Of a stretch of DNA of 64,000 nucleotides, positions 1 through 9,589 are shown in pieces (position 1 is the first letter of the stretch; every line of letters begins with the position of its first letter). Below the pieces are notes generated by a model. The model worked only from the letters and a program-made list of their open reading frames with translations. It had not been told where the DNA came from and ran no database searches. This DNA comes from JADMIH01 sp035274425 (GTDB lineage Bacteria; Chloroflexota; Chloroflexia; QHBQ01; JADMIH01), in contig DATEOC010000084.1 in the NCBI GenBank assembly GCA_035274425.1, forward strand, positions 62,001 through 126,000, read 5' to 3'. A program made the position numbers and the translations under genes.

Positions 1-525
1 AGCCAGCAGACCCGAATCACCAGCCCCAGTTGTCGGCATACCAACCGGACCCGACAGCGCAGCCAGCTCCGCCTTCGTTTGCTCGGAAAGCCTGTCTACG
101 GCATGGAATAATTGCCCATCCTTCACAGTAAAGTCAACGATAACCACAAATCCATGCTCCAAAACCGGGATGTCATGCGACGTGAGGCTTGCCTCGACGT
201 GCACCATATCGACGGCGGTCTCCTCGGCACTGAGCACTTCCCAGTGTAGCTCACTTTCGACATCCTCATGCAGAGTTGCAAAGAACATATCGTAGGTGAC
301 CACGGAGTGGTCCGGCTCGTTTGGATCGGACTCAAGTGTCATCTCCGGGTGAGAAAGCTCGCGCAGCCTCCCCTCGTCATGCGCGTTCAACGCATCGAGC
401 CAGGCGAGCACCACCTCTTTAGCGCTCTTCGCCTGAGCCGCTGCCGCCCCTCGCGCCAGCACCCCCGACATAAGCAGCAATGCCACTACTGGCAGCACAG
501 TCATCCACCTTCTGTACGTTCTCAT
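1..525 (-). CDS. Secreted protein with probable NTF2/SnoaL-like fold, 3' end outside window
   Basis: Read on the minus strand from ATG at 525, the frame stays open to base 1 (175 codons, no stop), so the C-terminus lies outside the window. A good ribosome site (GGAGGAGGGG) sits about 10 bases upstream. The N-terminus is a classic signal peptide: basic MRTYRRW, a hydrophobic stretch (LPVVALLLMSGVLA), then ARGAAAAQA as a likely cleavage region. The mature part begins KEVVLAWLDALNAHDEGRL, which resembles the opening helix of NTF2/SnoaL-like domains. The predicted product is an exported small-molecule-binding or enzyme-like protein. Family assignment is inference from this opening only; no catalytic residues can be named. 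Confidence 0.6.
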   Translation of the reverse strand, partial: MRTYRRWMTVLPVVALLLMSGVLARGAAAAQAKSAKEVVLAWLDALNAHDEGRLRELSHPEMTLESDPNEPDHSVVTYDMFFATLHEDVESELHWEVLSAEETAVDMVHVEASLTSHDIPVLEHGFVVIVDFTVKDGQLFHAVDRLSEQTKAELAALSGPVGMPTTGAGDSGLLA

Positions 526-694
526 TTCCGTGCCCCTCCTCCAAAGTAACTTATGAGGCGACGACATAACGACGCCTCGCCAACAGTACACAGTATAGCA
601 CCGCCCCACCGCAAAAGGAAGACCATTAAGATGCTCATATTCTGCCCATTCATTGCTCAATATAGCCCAAGAGAGGCCCCTTCAAAACCCGCAC

Positions 695-740
695 CAAAAA
701 GGGTGTTGGGACAGACCCCAACGGCCCATCCCAACACCCT
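695..740 (-). terminator. Rho-independent terminator downstream of clpC
   Basis: On the minus strand a 12-bp stem (AGGGTGTTGGGA / TCCCAACACCCT, arms 729-740 and 700-711) is followed directly by a T run (complement of 696-700). It lies about 100 bases past the clpC stop, with only repeat sequence between, and fits the end of the clpC transcript. Confidence 0.65.
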
Positions 741-760
741 CTCACTAATTCCTACGAAAT

Positions 761-838
761 CTCTGCGCCCTCCGCGTCTCTGCGGTGAACCCAAAAAATC
801 TTGGCGCTCTTGGTTATCTTGGCGTCTTGGCGTTTAGA
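761..838. repeat. CTCTGCG / CTTGGCG tandem-repeat block
   Basis: 761-788 carries CTCTGCG-type units (CCGCGTCTCTGCGGTGAA) and 798-838 carries CTTGGCGCTCTTGG... units. The same two motifs recur near 10890, 21425, 33420, 43850, 50590 and 57550. The block ends a few bases before the clpC stop codon. Confidence 0.75.
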
Positions 839-841
839 AAA

Positions 842-3307
<2,466 letters not shown>

Positions 3308-3406
3308 GATATTTGTACTTCCGTTTCTAGTATATTTGCCCTGCTATGTATTACGATTCGCTGTTTCTCGATAAGGGTGGGATTGCCGGCCCCCAAAAGT
3401 GATCAA

Positions 3407-3473
3407 GCGATAGAGCGCTCTCCAGGAGGTAAGATCGGCATAGAGGAGTATAGCTGGGAGAGCGCTCTATCGC
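3407..3473. promoter_or_regulatory. Perfect 17-bp inverted repeat between hspR and clpC
   Basis: GCGATAGAGCGCTCTCC at 3407-3423 is repeated exactly as its reverse complement at 3457-3473, with a 33-base spacer. Each arm contains the palindrome AGAGCGCTCT. It lies about 100 bases upstream of the clpC start. It could be a paired operator site or a hairpin in the leader. It does not match the HspR HAIR consensus (CTTGAGT-N7-ACTCAAG). Confidence 0.55.
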
Positions 3474-3564
3474 CCTGTTTTCCACTACCTGCACGCCCCA
3501 TGCCACGATATGCCTTCCGCGGACGACAGTAGTCCAAAGTCCAAAGTCATCGGTAGTCAGTTGC

Positions 3565-3640
3565 TCATCGTCCATCGTCTATCGTCCATCGTCCGTCGTC
3601 CGTCGTCCGTCGTCCGTCGTCCGTCGTCCGTCGTCCGTCA
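3565..3640. repeat. Heptamer array (ATCGTCC / GTCGTCC)
   Basis: About ten consecutive 7-base units of the form ATCGTCC then GTCGTCC. The array touches the hspR stop codon at 3641-3643. It belongs to the window-wide heptamer family. Confidence 0.9.
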
Positions 3641-4018
3641 TCACACATCAAGCTCTCGCCTCAAAGCCTCCATCTCAGCATACATCATCCGGCGCATCCG
3701 CTCCATCTCCTCGTACATCCGCACCATCCTTTCCCTCATATTGAGGATAGCTTCCGCGCCCGCCAGGTTCACACCGAGATCGTTCGTCAGCCGCATGATG
3801 CAGCGCACCTGCTCGATGTCCCGCTCCGAATAGAGCCTTATCTTGCCGCCCGTGCGCTTTGGCTCGACCAGACCCTCCCGCTCGTAAAGGCGTAACGTCT
3901 GCGGGTGGACCCCGAGTATCTGCGCCGCCACGCTTATAACGTATCGCGGTTGCTCTCTCTCGTCGGTTTCCTCGTCGCGCCGCTTCTTGACAGTCCGGCG
4001 CTCAGGGTCGGTAAGCAT
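3641..4018 (-). CDS. hspR: HspR-like MerR-family heat-shock repressor
   Basis: A 125-aa MerR-family protein. The helix-turn-helix lies in YVISVAAQILGVHPQTLRLYEREGL, followed by the wing (TGGKIRLYSERDIEQV) and a long Met/Arg/Glu-rich coiled-coil tail that would dimerise it. HspR proteins repress chaperone operons through HAIR sites and use DnaK as co-repressor. Synteny immediately behind dnaJ supports the name. ATG at 4018 overlaps the dnaJ TGA (TGATG arrangement), implying translational coupling; an in-frame GTG at 4021 is the alternative start. The stop codon abuts a heptamer array. Confidence 0.85.
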   Translation of the reverse strand: MLTDPERRTVKKRRDEETDEREQPRYVISVAAQILGVHPQTLRLYEREGLVEPKRTGGKIRLYSERDIEQVRCIMRLTNDLGVNLAGAEAILNMRERMVRMYEEMERMRRMMYAEMEALRRELDV

Positions 4019-5085
4019 CACGCTCTCCCTCCTGCGCGCTCATTATATATACGTTGTAACTCCTCATAGAGTTGCTTTTCGCGATCATCGAGCGCGGCGG
4101 GCAGCGCAACCTCGATCTTCGCGAAGAGGTCGCCACGCTTGCCGGGGTCCTTCAGCCTCGGCATACCCTGCCCCGCCAGCCTGAAAAGCTTGCCGTTCTG
4201 CGTGCCGGGAGGTATCCTCAGAGCCAGCTTGCTTCCTTTGAGAGTAGGCACTTCAACCTCCCCACCCAGCACCGCCGTATAGAGAGGAGTCTGCACCGTC
4301 GTGTAGATGTCGTCACCCTTGCGTTCGAAGTGGCTATTGGGGAGCACAGTCACTCGCAGGTATAAGTCCCCCCTGCCCGCGCCGCCCGTACCTGACCCAC
4401 CTTCGCCCGCGACCCGCACCCTCGACCCCGTGTGCACCCCCGCTGGTATCTTCACCTCGATGCGCTTGGTACGGTGCTGAACGCCCGCGCCGTTGCAGGT
4501 GGGGCATACACGGTTGCCGCTGACTCCTCTCCCTCCGCACGTTGAGCACGTCTCAGGCACCCTCATCTGCAATATACGCTGGGTGCCCGTGAACGCCTCC
4601 TCCAGCGTAATCTCTATCTGCTCTTCATAGTCCTCGCCGGTGCGGGGCGTGGTTCGGGCGCGGCCACCACTATAGTAACCTCCACCACCCGTACCGCCCG
4701 TGCCACCACGCGCTCCCCGCCCGAAAAGCATCTCAAAGAAGTCGGAGAAGCCATCTTCACCCGCGTTGAACTCGAACGTTGCTCCGCCGCCAGGGCCGCC
4801 GTAACTCTGGGAGTACTTGCTGAAGTCGAAGCCGCCAGGCCCGCCCGCGCTCTGCTGGTACCTCTCCCAGTCGCTGCCGAACTGGTCGTACTTCTTGCGC
4901 TTCTCGGCGTCGCTCAACACCTCGTAAGCCTCAGATATCTCCTTGAAGCGAGCCTCCGACTCCCTGTCGCCAGGGTTGACGTCGGGGTGATGCTTGCGCG
5001 CGAGCTTACGGAAGGCAGACTTGATCTCCTTCTCGCTGGCCCCTCTCTTCACCCCTAATGTGTTGTAATAATCTTTGTACTGCAT
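4018..5085 (-). CDS. dnaJ: DnaJ-family co-chaperone with half zinc finger
   Basis: A 355-aa Hsp40. The J domain (residues about 4-70) carries the HPD tripeptide in KHHPDVNPG. A Gly/Phe-Ser-rich linker follows to about residue 150, then a substrate-binding C-terminal domain. The central zinc finger is reduced: only CSTCGGRG and CPTCNGAG are present, instead of the four CxxCxGxG motifs of canonical DnaJ, so at most one zinc centre forms. It should stimulate the DnaK ATPase, but dnaK and grpE are not in the window. A consensus promoter lies 33 bases upstream and hspR follows with overlap. Confidence 0.9.
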   Translation of the reverse strand: MQYKDYYNTLGVKRGASEKEIKSAFRKLARKHHPDVNPGDRESEARFKEISEAYEVLSDAEKRKKYDQFGSDWERYQQSAGGPGGFDFSKYSQSYGGPGGGATFEFNAGEDGFSDFFEMLFGRGARGGTGGTGGGGYYSGGRARTTPRTGEDYEEQIEITLEEAFTGTQRILQMRVPETCSTCGGRGVSGNRVCPTCNGAGVQHRTKRIEVKIPAGVHTGSRVRVAGEGGSGTGGAGRGDLYLRVTVLPNSHFERKGDDIYTTVQTPLYTAVLGGEVEVPTLKGSKLALRIPPGTQNGKLFRLAGQGMPRLKDPGKRGDLFAKIEVALPAALDDREKQLYEELQRIYNERAGGRA

Positions 5086-5117
5086 CGCTCAAACCCAAAC
5101 TATATGAGTGCATATAT

Positions 5118-5146
5118 ATTATAAGGGTTGAGTGTGTTCATGTCAA
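5118..5146 (-). promoter_or_regulatory. Consensus sigma-70 promoter for dnaJ-hspR
   Basis: On the minus strand TTGACA (5146-5141) and TATAAT (5123-5118) are separated by exactly 17 bases. Transcription would start near 5111, about 25 bases before the dnaJ ATG at 5085. Two GAGTG / TGAGT half-sites (around 5105 and 5129 on the plus strand) overlap the promoter and could be degenerate HspR contacts, but no full HAIR site is present. Confidence 0.75.
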
Positions 5147-5187
5147 CTTGGCAGCTTGTTGTAACAGTTCAGAATAGTGGTGCAAAC

Positions 5188-5279
5188 GTAGGGGCGGCGC
5201 ACGCTCCGCCCTGGTGGTATACATGCCCTATTTGTCTATAACGTCTGCCGATACCAGGGCGAGCGTGCGCCGCCCCTAC
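5188..5279. repeat. Long GTAGGGG...CCCCTAC palindromic element
   Basis: The left arm 5188-5220 (GTAGGGGCGGCGCACGCTC...) and right arm 5251-5279 are near-perfect reverse complements around a 30-base centre. It is one of several copies of this REP-like family in the window (13046, 19166, 24506, 27339, 41464, 48848, 60682). Confidence 0.8.
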
Positions 5280-5298
5280 AGCCGATCTTCTGTTGCGC

Positions 5299-5327
5299 TT
5301 TAGAGCAAAGACCTTATCTGCTATAAT
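5299..5327 (+). promoter_or_regulatory. Promoter giving a probable leaderless transcript
   Basis: TTTAGA (5299-5304), a 17-base spacer and TATAAT (5322-5327). The ATG of the HAD gene is at 5335, only 7 bases after the -10 box, so the mRNA would start at or just before the start codon. Confidence 0.6.
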
Positions 5328-5334
5328 AGCAACC

Positions 5335-5958
5335 ATGACTAAGAAAGCATTTGTTTTGGGTGTAGACCTGGACGGCACTTGTGCTGATTTCTATGGTGGT
5401 TTGCGCCCCATAGCCGCTGAATGGCTGGGTGTAGCCGTCGATACCCTTCCAACAGAAGTCTCTTGGGACCTTCATGAATGGGGGATCGATGACGCTTCGG
5501 GCGGCTACGAGACTCTCCACCGCTTTGCCGTTACGCAGCGGGACCTCTTTCAACAATTGAAACCAATGCCCGGTGCGCCCCTGGCTCTGCGGAGATTATC
5601 CCAGATGGGTATACGTATCCGGATTATTACGCACCGGCTCGTCATAAAGTTCTTTCATCAGGTAGCCGTCCAGCAAACGATCCAGTGGCTAGATTATCAT
5701 GACATACCCTACTGGGACCTCTGTTTCATGGGAGATAAAGCAGCAGTTGGGGCAGATCTGTATATAGAAGATGCTCCGCAGAACGTCGAGCTACTGAGGG
5801 CAGATGGTCACCCGACGATAGTCTTCTCGAATTCTACCAATCTAAGGCTAGGTGAACCGCGGGCTCACACCTGGACGCAAGTGTACGAAATGGTCTTGAA
5901 GGAGCTTGAGCTGTGGAAAGAGCGTTCCCAGGACGAAGGTGCGTTGCCTGGAACCTAG
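5335..5958 (+). CDS. HAD-superfamily 5'-nucleotidase-like phosphatase
   Basis: A 207-aa protein from ATG 5335 (MTKKAFVLGVDLDGTCADFY). The DLDGT box is HAD motif I with the nucleophilic Asp. IRIITHR is motif II-like, and DLYIEDAPQNVELL supplies the acidic motif IV. The overall pattern resembles NT5C-type 5'(3')-deoxyribonucleotidases, which dephosphorylate nucleoside monophosphates in the cytoplasm. An upstream in-frame start at 5293 would overlap the promoter and is disfavoured. There is no Shine-Dalgarno, in line with the leaderless promoter. The gene stands alone ahead of a HicBA pair. Confidence 0.75.
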   Translation: MTKKAFVLGVDLDGTCADFYGGLRPIAAEWLGVAVDTLPTEVSWDLHEWGIDDASGGYETLHRFAVTQRDLFQQLKPMPGAPLALRRLSQMGIRIRIITHRLVIKFFHQVAVQQTIQWLDYHDIPYWDLCFMGDKAAVGADLYIEDAPQNVELLRADGHPTIVFSNSTNLRLGEPRAHTWTQVYEMVLKELELWKERSQDEGALPGT

Positions 5959-5989
5959 TTGTGTACGCGAAAGGAGGCACGTAAGCACC

Positions 5990-6211
5990 ATGGAAAATCG
6001 TTTTACAGCAATTTTCGAGCGTGATGGGGATTGGTGGGTAGCTTATGTCGAAGAGTTGCCAGGTGCTAACACTCAGGGCGAGACTCTGGAGGAAGCGCGA
6101 GAAAACCTGAAAGAAGCTGTGGCCATGGTACTTGAGGCTAACAGAGAATTAGCCGAGCGGGGACTTTCAGGTAAAGATGTTATAAGAGAGGAACTTATCG
6201 TAAGTGCATGA
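5990..6211 (+). CDS. hicB: HicB-like antitoxin
   Basis: A 73-aa protein from ATG 5990, with AAGGAGG at 5971-5977. The sequence FTAIFERDGDWWVAYVEELPG is the partial RNase-H-like HicB fold, and TQGETLEEARENLKEAV is the signature that follows it. HicB antitoxins bind and neutralise the HicA mRNA interferase and often autorepress. No separate C-terminal DNA-binding domain is visible, so repression by this short form is uncertain. Its TGA overlaps the hicA ATG (ATGA). Confidence 0.85.
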   Translation: MENRFTAIFERDGDWWVAYVEELPGANTQGETLEEARENLKEAVAMVLEANRELAERGLSGKDVIREELIVSA

Positions 6212-6393
6212 AACGACGCCAGCTAATCAAGCACCTTACGTCGAATGGCTGCCAGCTACTACGTGAAGGGGCTAAACATTCCATCTATTTTGAACCGGCA
6301 AGTGGGAAAACCTCATCAGTTCCCAGGCACGCCGAGATAGCGGATATCCTGGCTCGTAAGATTTGTAGAGATCTGGGCATACCTGAGCTATAA
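6208..6393 (+). CDS. hicA: HicA-like mRNA interferase toxin
   Basis: A 61-aa protein with the dsRBD-like HicA fold. KRRQLIKHLTSNGCQLLREG is followed by AKHSIYF, where the His is the expected catalytic residue, and a conserved PRHAEI segment. HicA cleaves mRNA when not bound by HicB. Start and stop overlap hicB (ATGA), so the two are co-translated in the order antitoxin then toxin. The usual GSH is AKH here, which is common in the family. Confidence 0.85.
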   Translation: MKRRQLIKHLTSNGCQLLREGAKHSIYFEPASGKTSSVPRHAEIADILARKICRDLGIPEL

Positions 6394-6429
6394 GCCCTTC
6401 TTACATATATAATTAGGCCTAATACTTGT

Positions 6430-7758
6430 CTATGTACCTGTCACAACTACTGCCATCACCAGCACAAAATCGTATACCCCATGCACGATTGCTGATGTAG
6501 TGGTGTTGGTCCTGGCCCTTATCACACCCAGCGCAAGTCCTATCAGGAAGACGCTCAATAGAGCATCCGGCCCGTACTGGAAAGCATGAAACGCCGTAAA
6601 CACCAGGTTGGATGCGAACAAGCCAATACGCGGCTGCAATAGCCCGCGCACCGCCATCTCCTCCCCAATCCCTGCTGTCACCCCTATCAGCACCGCACCT
6701 ACTGGGGTCGCAAGCCCACTCATTAGATCACCAAAGACGGCCACATTCGTGACAGGCCAGCCTAATGCCTCCCAGACCCATCGCACGGCGGGGTCAAGGG
6801 CGAACGAGGCTATGACCGCAAGACCAACCCCCAACGCCACGCCCCACCCAACCTGCATGAGCGTGGGTCGCACCATCCCCAGACGCTTCAACGTAGCCTG
6901 GAAGCTCCGCGCTATAGGCCACCCCGCGGCTACAAGAGTGGCCGGTATAGTCCACACAAACTGGTACAGCAAGTCTTGTGGATGCACTCCCACATCGAAA
7001 CCTTCCAGGGTCTGGTTCCCCAGAAACTCGAGCAAAGGAGGTCGTCCACTTAGCACTATGAGTGGAATGAAAGAGCCTAATGTCACCACTGTCAGGAAAC
7101 AGAGCGCGATTTTATGAACGAAGTTGTCGGGGTCTATGGGCATGATGCGTGACAGCCCTGCTCGCACCGGCCTCAACAGCATCAGCACCGCCGCAAGCGC
7201 CGTTAGAGCCAGAAGCAAGAAGGTCCAGAGAAAAGCGGGACCGACGCCGGGCTTAAACGCTTGAGCCAGCTCAGTTGGTGCGAACTGGCCTGGATTCCTG
7301 GATGCTTTAAGAAGCAAGTCCCAGTCTTGAATAAACGCAAAGAGGGTGAAGCCCAGCGATATGAGCAACATCCCTATCCCCAATACCGCGAGCCACAAAT
7401 AGGCGAACATGGCAGAGGCGCTATTCTTCACACCCCCGTACGCAAGGGCTGCCAGCACCGCCAGGGGCACAAACTGAGCCCCAACACTCAGGAAGCGCGA
7501 TCCCTCCTTACCTCCAAGCGTAAGTACAAGCGACAATAAGACGAGGCCAAGCGCGCTCAATCCAATAATCATAAGAGCACGGTTGCCAGTAGATACCTCT
7601 GGCGGGGGAGGTTGGATACTTTCTACGCTTGAGGGGTGCACAGGATATTCGGTAGCAATGTCATGCGGGTACGCGTAGACGCCATCGCCGGAAGGGGTGG
7701 TCCCCTCCACTTCATCAGACGTATCTTCCTCTGCGCTGCTACCCGGTTCTTTATACAT
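6430..7758 (-). CDS. CPBP-family intramembrane glutamic endopeptidase
   Basis: A 442-aa integral membrane protein. The first ~55 residues are acidic, Ser/Pro-rich and likely cytoplasmic. Several hydrophobic helices follow (from about residue 60, e.g. LMIIGLSALGLVLLSLVLTL). The C-terminal third carries the CPBP (Abi) motifs: EEMAVRG (Glu pair near residues 366-367), FHAFQYG (His near 391) and HGVYD (near 426). Members include Rce1-type prenyl-CAAX proteases and bacteriocin self-immunity proteins; the substrate here is unknown. The long divergent N-terminal membrane region is unusual. It is transcribed alone, downstream of the PAP2 gene on the same strand. Confidence 0.85.
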   Translation of the reverse strand: MYKEPGSSAEEDTSDEVEGTTPSGDGVYAYPHDIATEYPVHPSSVESIQPPPPEVSTGNRALMIIGLSALGLVLLSLVLTLGGKEGSRFLSVGAQFVPLAVLAALAYGGVKNSASAMFAYLWLAVLGIGMLLISLGFTLFAFIQDWDLLLKASRNPGQFAPTELAQAFKPGVGPAFLWTFLLLALTALAAVLMLLRPVRAGLSRIMPIDPDNFVHKIALCFLTVVTLGSFIPLIVLSGRPPLLEFLGNQTLEGFDVGVHPQDLLYQFVWTIPATLVAAGWPIARSFQATLKRLGMVRPTLMQVGWGVALGVGLAVIASFALDPAVRWVWEALGWPVTNVAVFGDLMSGLATPVGAVLIGVTAGIGEEMAVRGLLQPRIGLFASNLVFTAFHAFQYGPDALLSVFLIGLALGVIRARTNTTTSAIVHGVYDFVLVMAVVVTGT

Positions 7759-7861
7759 AAAGAGAGGTTCTCCATTTGTAGATATTTAGCTACCTCAGTA
7801 TAAGGGATACCGGAACAGAGGAATAGATGCCCGCGCTAGTACTTCTTGGTGGTAATAAGAT

Positions 7862-7947
7862 ATGAGACATCCCGACTTTTCAGCAAGCGTGGTGCGCACC
7901 ACTCCCCATGAAAATGGAGTTCGGTGTAACCGAACTCCATTTTCATG
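7862..7947. repeat. Conserved GAGACAT block plus 19-bp perfect hairpin
   Basis: 7862-7901 contains GAGACATCCCGACTTTTC followed by the 14-bp palindrome GTGGTGCGCACCAC. 7907-7925 and 7929-7947 form a perfect 19-bp stem around the loop GTA. A related block precedes the hairpin at 38638. It sits just past the stop of the PAP2 gene (minus strand) and could end its transcript, although no T run follows. Confidence 0.7.
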
Positions 7948-7948
7948 C

Positions 7949-9034
7949 TCAACTCTTACCAAGCTGCTGTGGGCGCTTCACGAGGAATGGTGGATGGGTG
8001 TGGAGAGTGTAGTTGGCTTTCGTCTCCAGGTAGGCGATTATGGTTATTCCCAACCATAACGTTCCCACGAAGTACGCGCCCCCCACGTCAGAAGGCCAGT
8101 GGTGCCCCATATAGATGCGCGACGGCCCCACTAACGTGATAATGCCCCCCAGTATGGATAGGAGAAGTGTACGAAACCATCTCGTTTTCAAATGGGTGTA
8201 CACCAGGTAATAGAGGAAACCATAGAAGGTAACGTAATGCACCACATGCCCCGATGGGAAGCTAGCTTCATCGAGATCGCTGGTGACGCGCACGAGGTCC
8301 TTAGTGGGTCGAGGGCGCAGTACACGGGTCTTGATCAGGACCGTCATTACATCCCCGCTCCACGTAGACAGGGTAAAAGCACCTTCCATTCGGAAACCGG
8401 CCATCCACATAAGGGTGCTGAGCGATGCCCGCGTGCCAACGCTTATCCACCGCCACCCCAGGTTGCTCACGGCGTGCATCAGCTTGTCGTAGAGTTTGGT
8501 ATTAGGGCGCTGCAAGACTCTGGTTATTCCGACATCGGCAGGGAAATACTTATATCTTTTAGCGAGGGCCGCAAGCACCCCGAACCCCGCCGTAAGCGCG
8601 CCATACCCTATCAAGAAGCGCTTTCCTCGATAGATCGCCTTGCGAGGCGCGACCGTTACCTTCTGCGCTTCTTGCTGGACGGCAGCCGTGACCTGCTGAG
8701 TGGCCTGCTTGACGGTACTGACAGCCGTCTGGGTAGCGTGGACCGTAGCCTCGATTATCGGCGCGGCTGGCTGCACAGGTGGAGGTGCCCCTTCAGCCTG
8801 ACTGGGTGCCTGCTGTGTAGCCTCAGGCGAGGCAACTTCGGCAGGAACGGAGTGAACATCCAGGATAGGAGGCTGTACCTGGGTGCTCTGCGCCACGATA
8901 GCAGGCTCGGCAGACTCCTGCTCACCGCCATCCGATACCTGAGTATCGCCCTCTGTTGAAGGCGCAACGCTATCAGGCGACATATTCGATTCTTCGTTTC
9001 CCGGAGGTTCTACCTTTAAGGGATCGTCAGGCAT
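7949..9034 (-). CDS. PAP2-family membrane phosphatase with long disordered N-terminus
   Basis: A 361-aa protein. Residues 1 to about 120 are Pro/Gln/Ala/Glu-rich and probably disordered. The C-terminal part is a PAP2 (type 2 phosphatidic acid phosphatase) domain with its three motifs: KTRVLRPRP (KxxxxxxRP), SFPSGH (PSGH) and SRIYMGHHWPSD (SRxxxxxHxxxD), interleaved with membrane helices. Such enzymes dephosphorylate phosphatidate, phosphatidylglycerophosphate or undecaprenyl pyrophosphate; the exact substrate cannot be told. A strong hairpin lies directly after the stop. Confidence 0.85.
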   Translation of the reverse strand: MPDDPLKVEPPGNEESNMSPDSVAPSTEGDTQVSDGGEQESAEPAIVAQSTQVQPPILDVHSVPAEVASPEATQQAPSQAEGAPPPVQPAAPIIEATVHATQTAVSTVKQATQQVTAAVQQEAQKVTVAPRKAIYRGKRFLIGYGALTAGFGVLAALAKRYKYFPADVGITRVLQRPNTKLYDKLMHAVSNLGWRWISVGTRASLSTLMWMAGFRMEGAFTLSTWSGDVMTVLIKTRVLRPRPTKDLVRVTSDLDEASFPSGHVVHYVTFYGFLYYLVYTHLKTRWFRTLLLSILGGIITLVGPSRIYMGHHWPSDVGGAYFVGTLWLGITIIAYLETKANYTLHTHPPFLVKRPQQLGKS

Positions 9035-9208
9035 AGAAGTCGACGTGCTCCATAACTATTATTGAATTGTCCACAGGCTGCAATAAGCGTGCCAGCAAGC
9101 TCAGGTGAATAGCTGGCACACTTTTTGCTTCTTACTAAATATGCTGATAGCATTAGCTATCGCAAAAGCCCAAAGAAATCGGCTCACAAGTACGAGGAGG
9201 TACACATC

Positions 9209-9517
9209 ATGACCAGTTGGAATCGCGGACGTGAGAACGAGCAAGAAGGCGAAGCGAAGATGGAGTACGGCGACGCAGGTGACAAGATCGAGGGCGCCGG
9301 CCAGAAGATAGTAGGTGAAGTCGAGCAAGGTCTCGACAACCTGGGAGATACCCTCTCCGGCAAGCAGCGCGACATCCAGGGCGATGACATGGGAAACGCA
9401 GCCGACCGCGCAGGCGATTGGGTCGAAAATAGGGGCGACGACGCACGAAACGCAGTTGACCGCGCCGGCGACTGGGTGGAGAACCGCGCCGAAGACATTG
9501 ATCGCAAAATAGACTAA
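9209..9517 (+). CDS. CsbD-like small stress protein
   Basis: A 102-aa hydrophilic, highly charged protein from ATG 9209, with GAGGAGG at about 9194-9200. The segment DAGDKIEGAGQKIVGEVEQG resembles CsbD-like proteins, general-stress proteins of unknown biochemistry. The C-terminal half contains a tandem duplication, NAADRAGDWVENRGDDAR then NAVDRAGDWVENRAEDID (18 residues each). It is monocistronic and followed by a strong bidirectional terminator. An upstream in-frame start at 9125 is less likely, given the ribosome site. Confidence 0.65.
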   Translation: MTSWNRGRENEQEGEAKMEYGDAGDKIEGAGQKIVGEVEQGLDNLGDTLSGKQRDIQGDDMGNAADRAGDWVENRGDDARNAVDRAGDWVENRAEDIDRKID

Positions 9518-9539
9518 CAACGCACTAGCGTTGGGCTTC

Positions 9540-9576
9540 AAAGAAATCGGGCCACGATATGTGGCCCGATTTCTTT
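9540..9576. terminator. Bidirectional rho-independent terminator
   Basis: AAAGAAATCGGGCCAC (9540-9555), loop GATAT, and the exact complement ending in TTTCTTT (9561-9576). It separates the convergent CsbD-like and M24 peptidase genes and has an A tract on one side and a T tract on the other. Confidence 0.9.
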
Positions 9577-9589
9577 CGCCTCTGGAGTC

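Noticed and set aside
3565..3640. Possible CRISPR array
   Set aside because: The units are 7 bases long and contiguous, with no spacers and no cas genes; this is a tandem repeat.
5086..5146. A full HspR HAIR operator ahead of dnaJ
   Set aside because: Only scattered TGAGT half-sites are present; no CTTGAGT-N7-ACTCAAG arrangement.
9101..9541. Minus-strand hydrophobic frames opposite the CsbD-like gene
   Set aside because: The plus-strand gene has a strong ribosome site, a family match and an internal duplication; the opposite frames have none.
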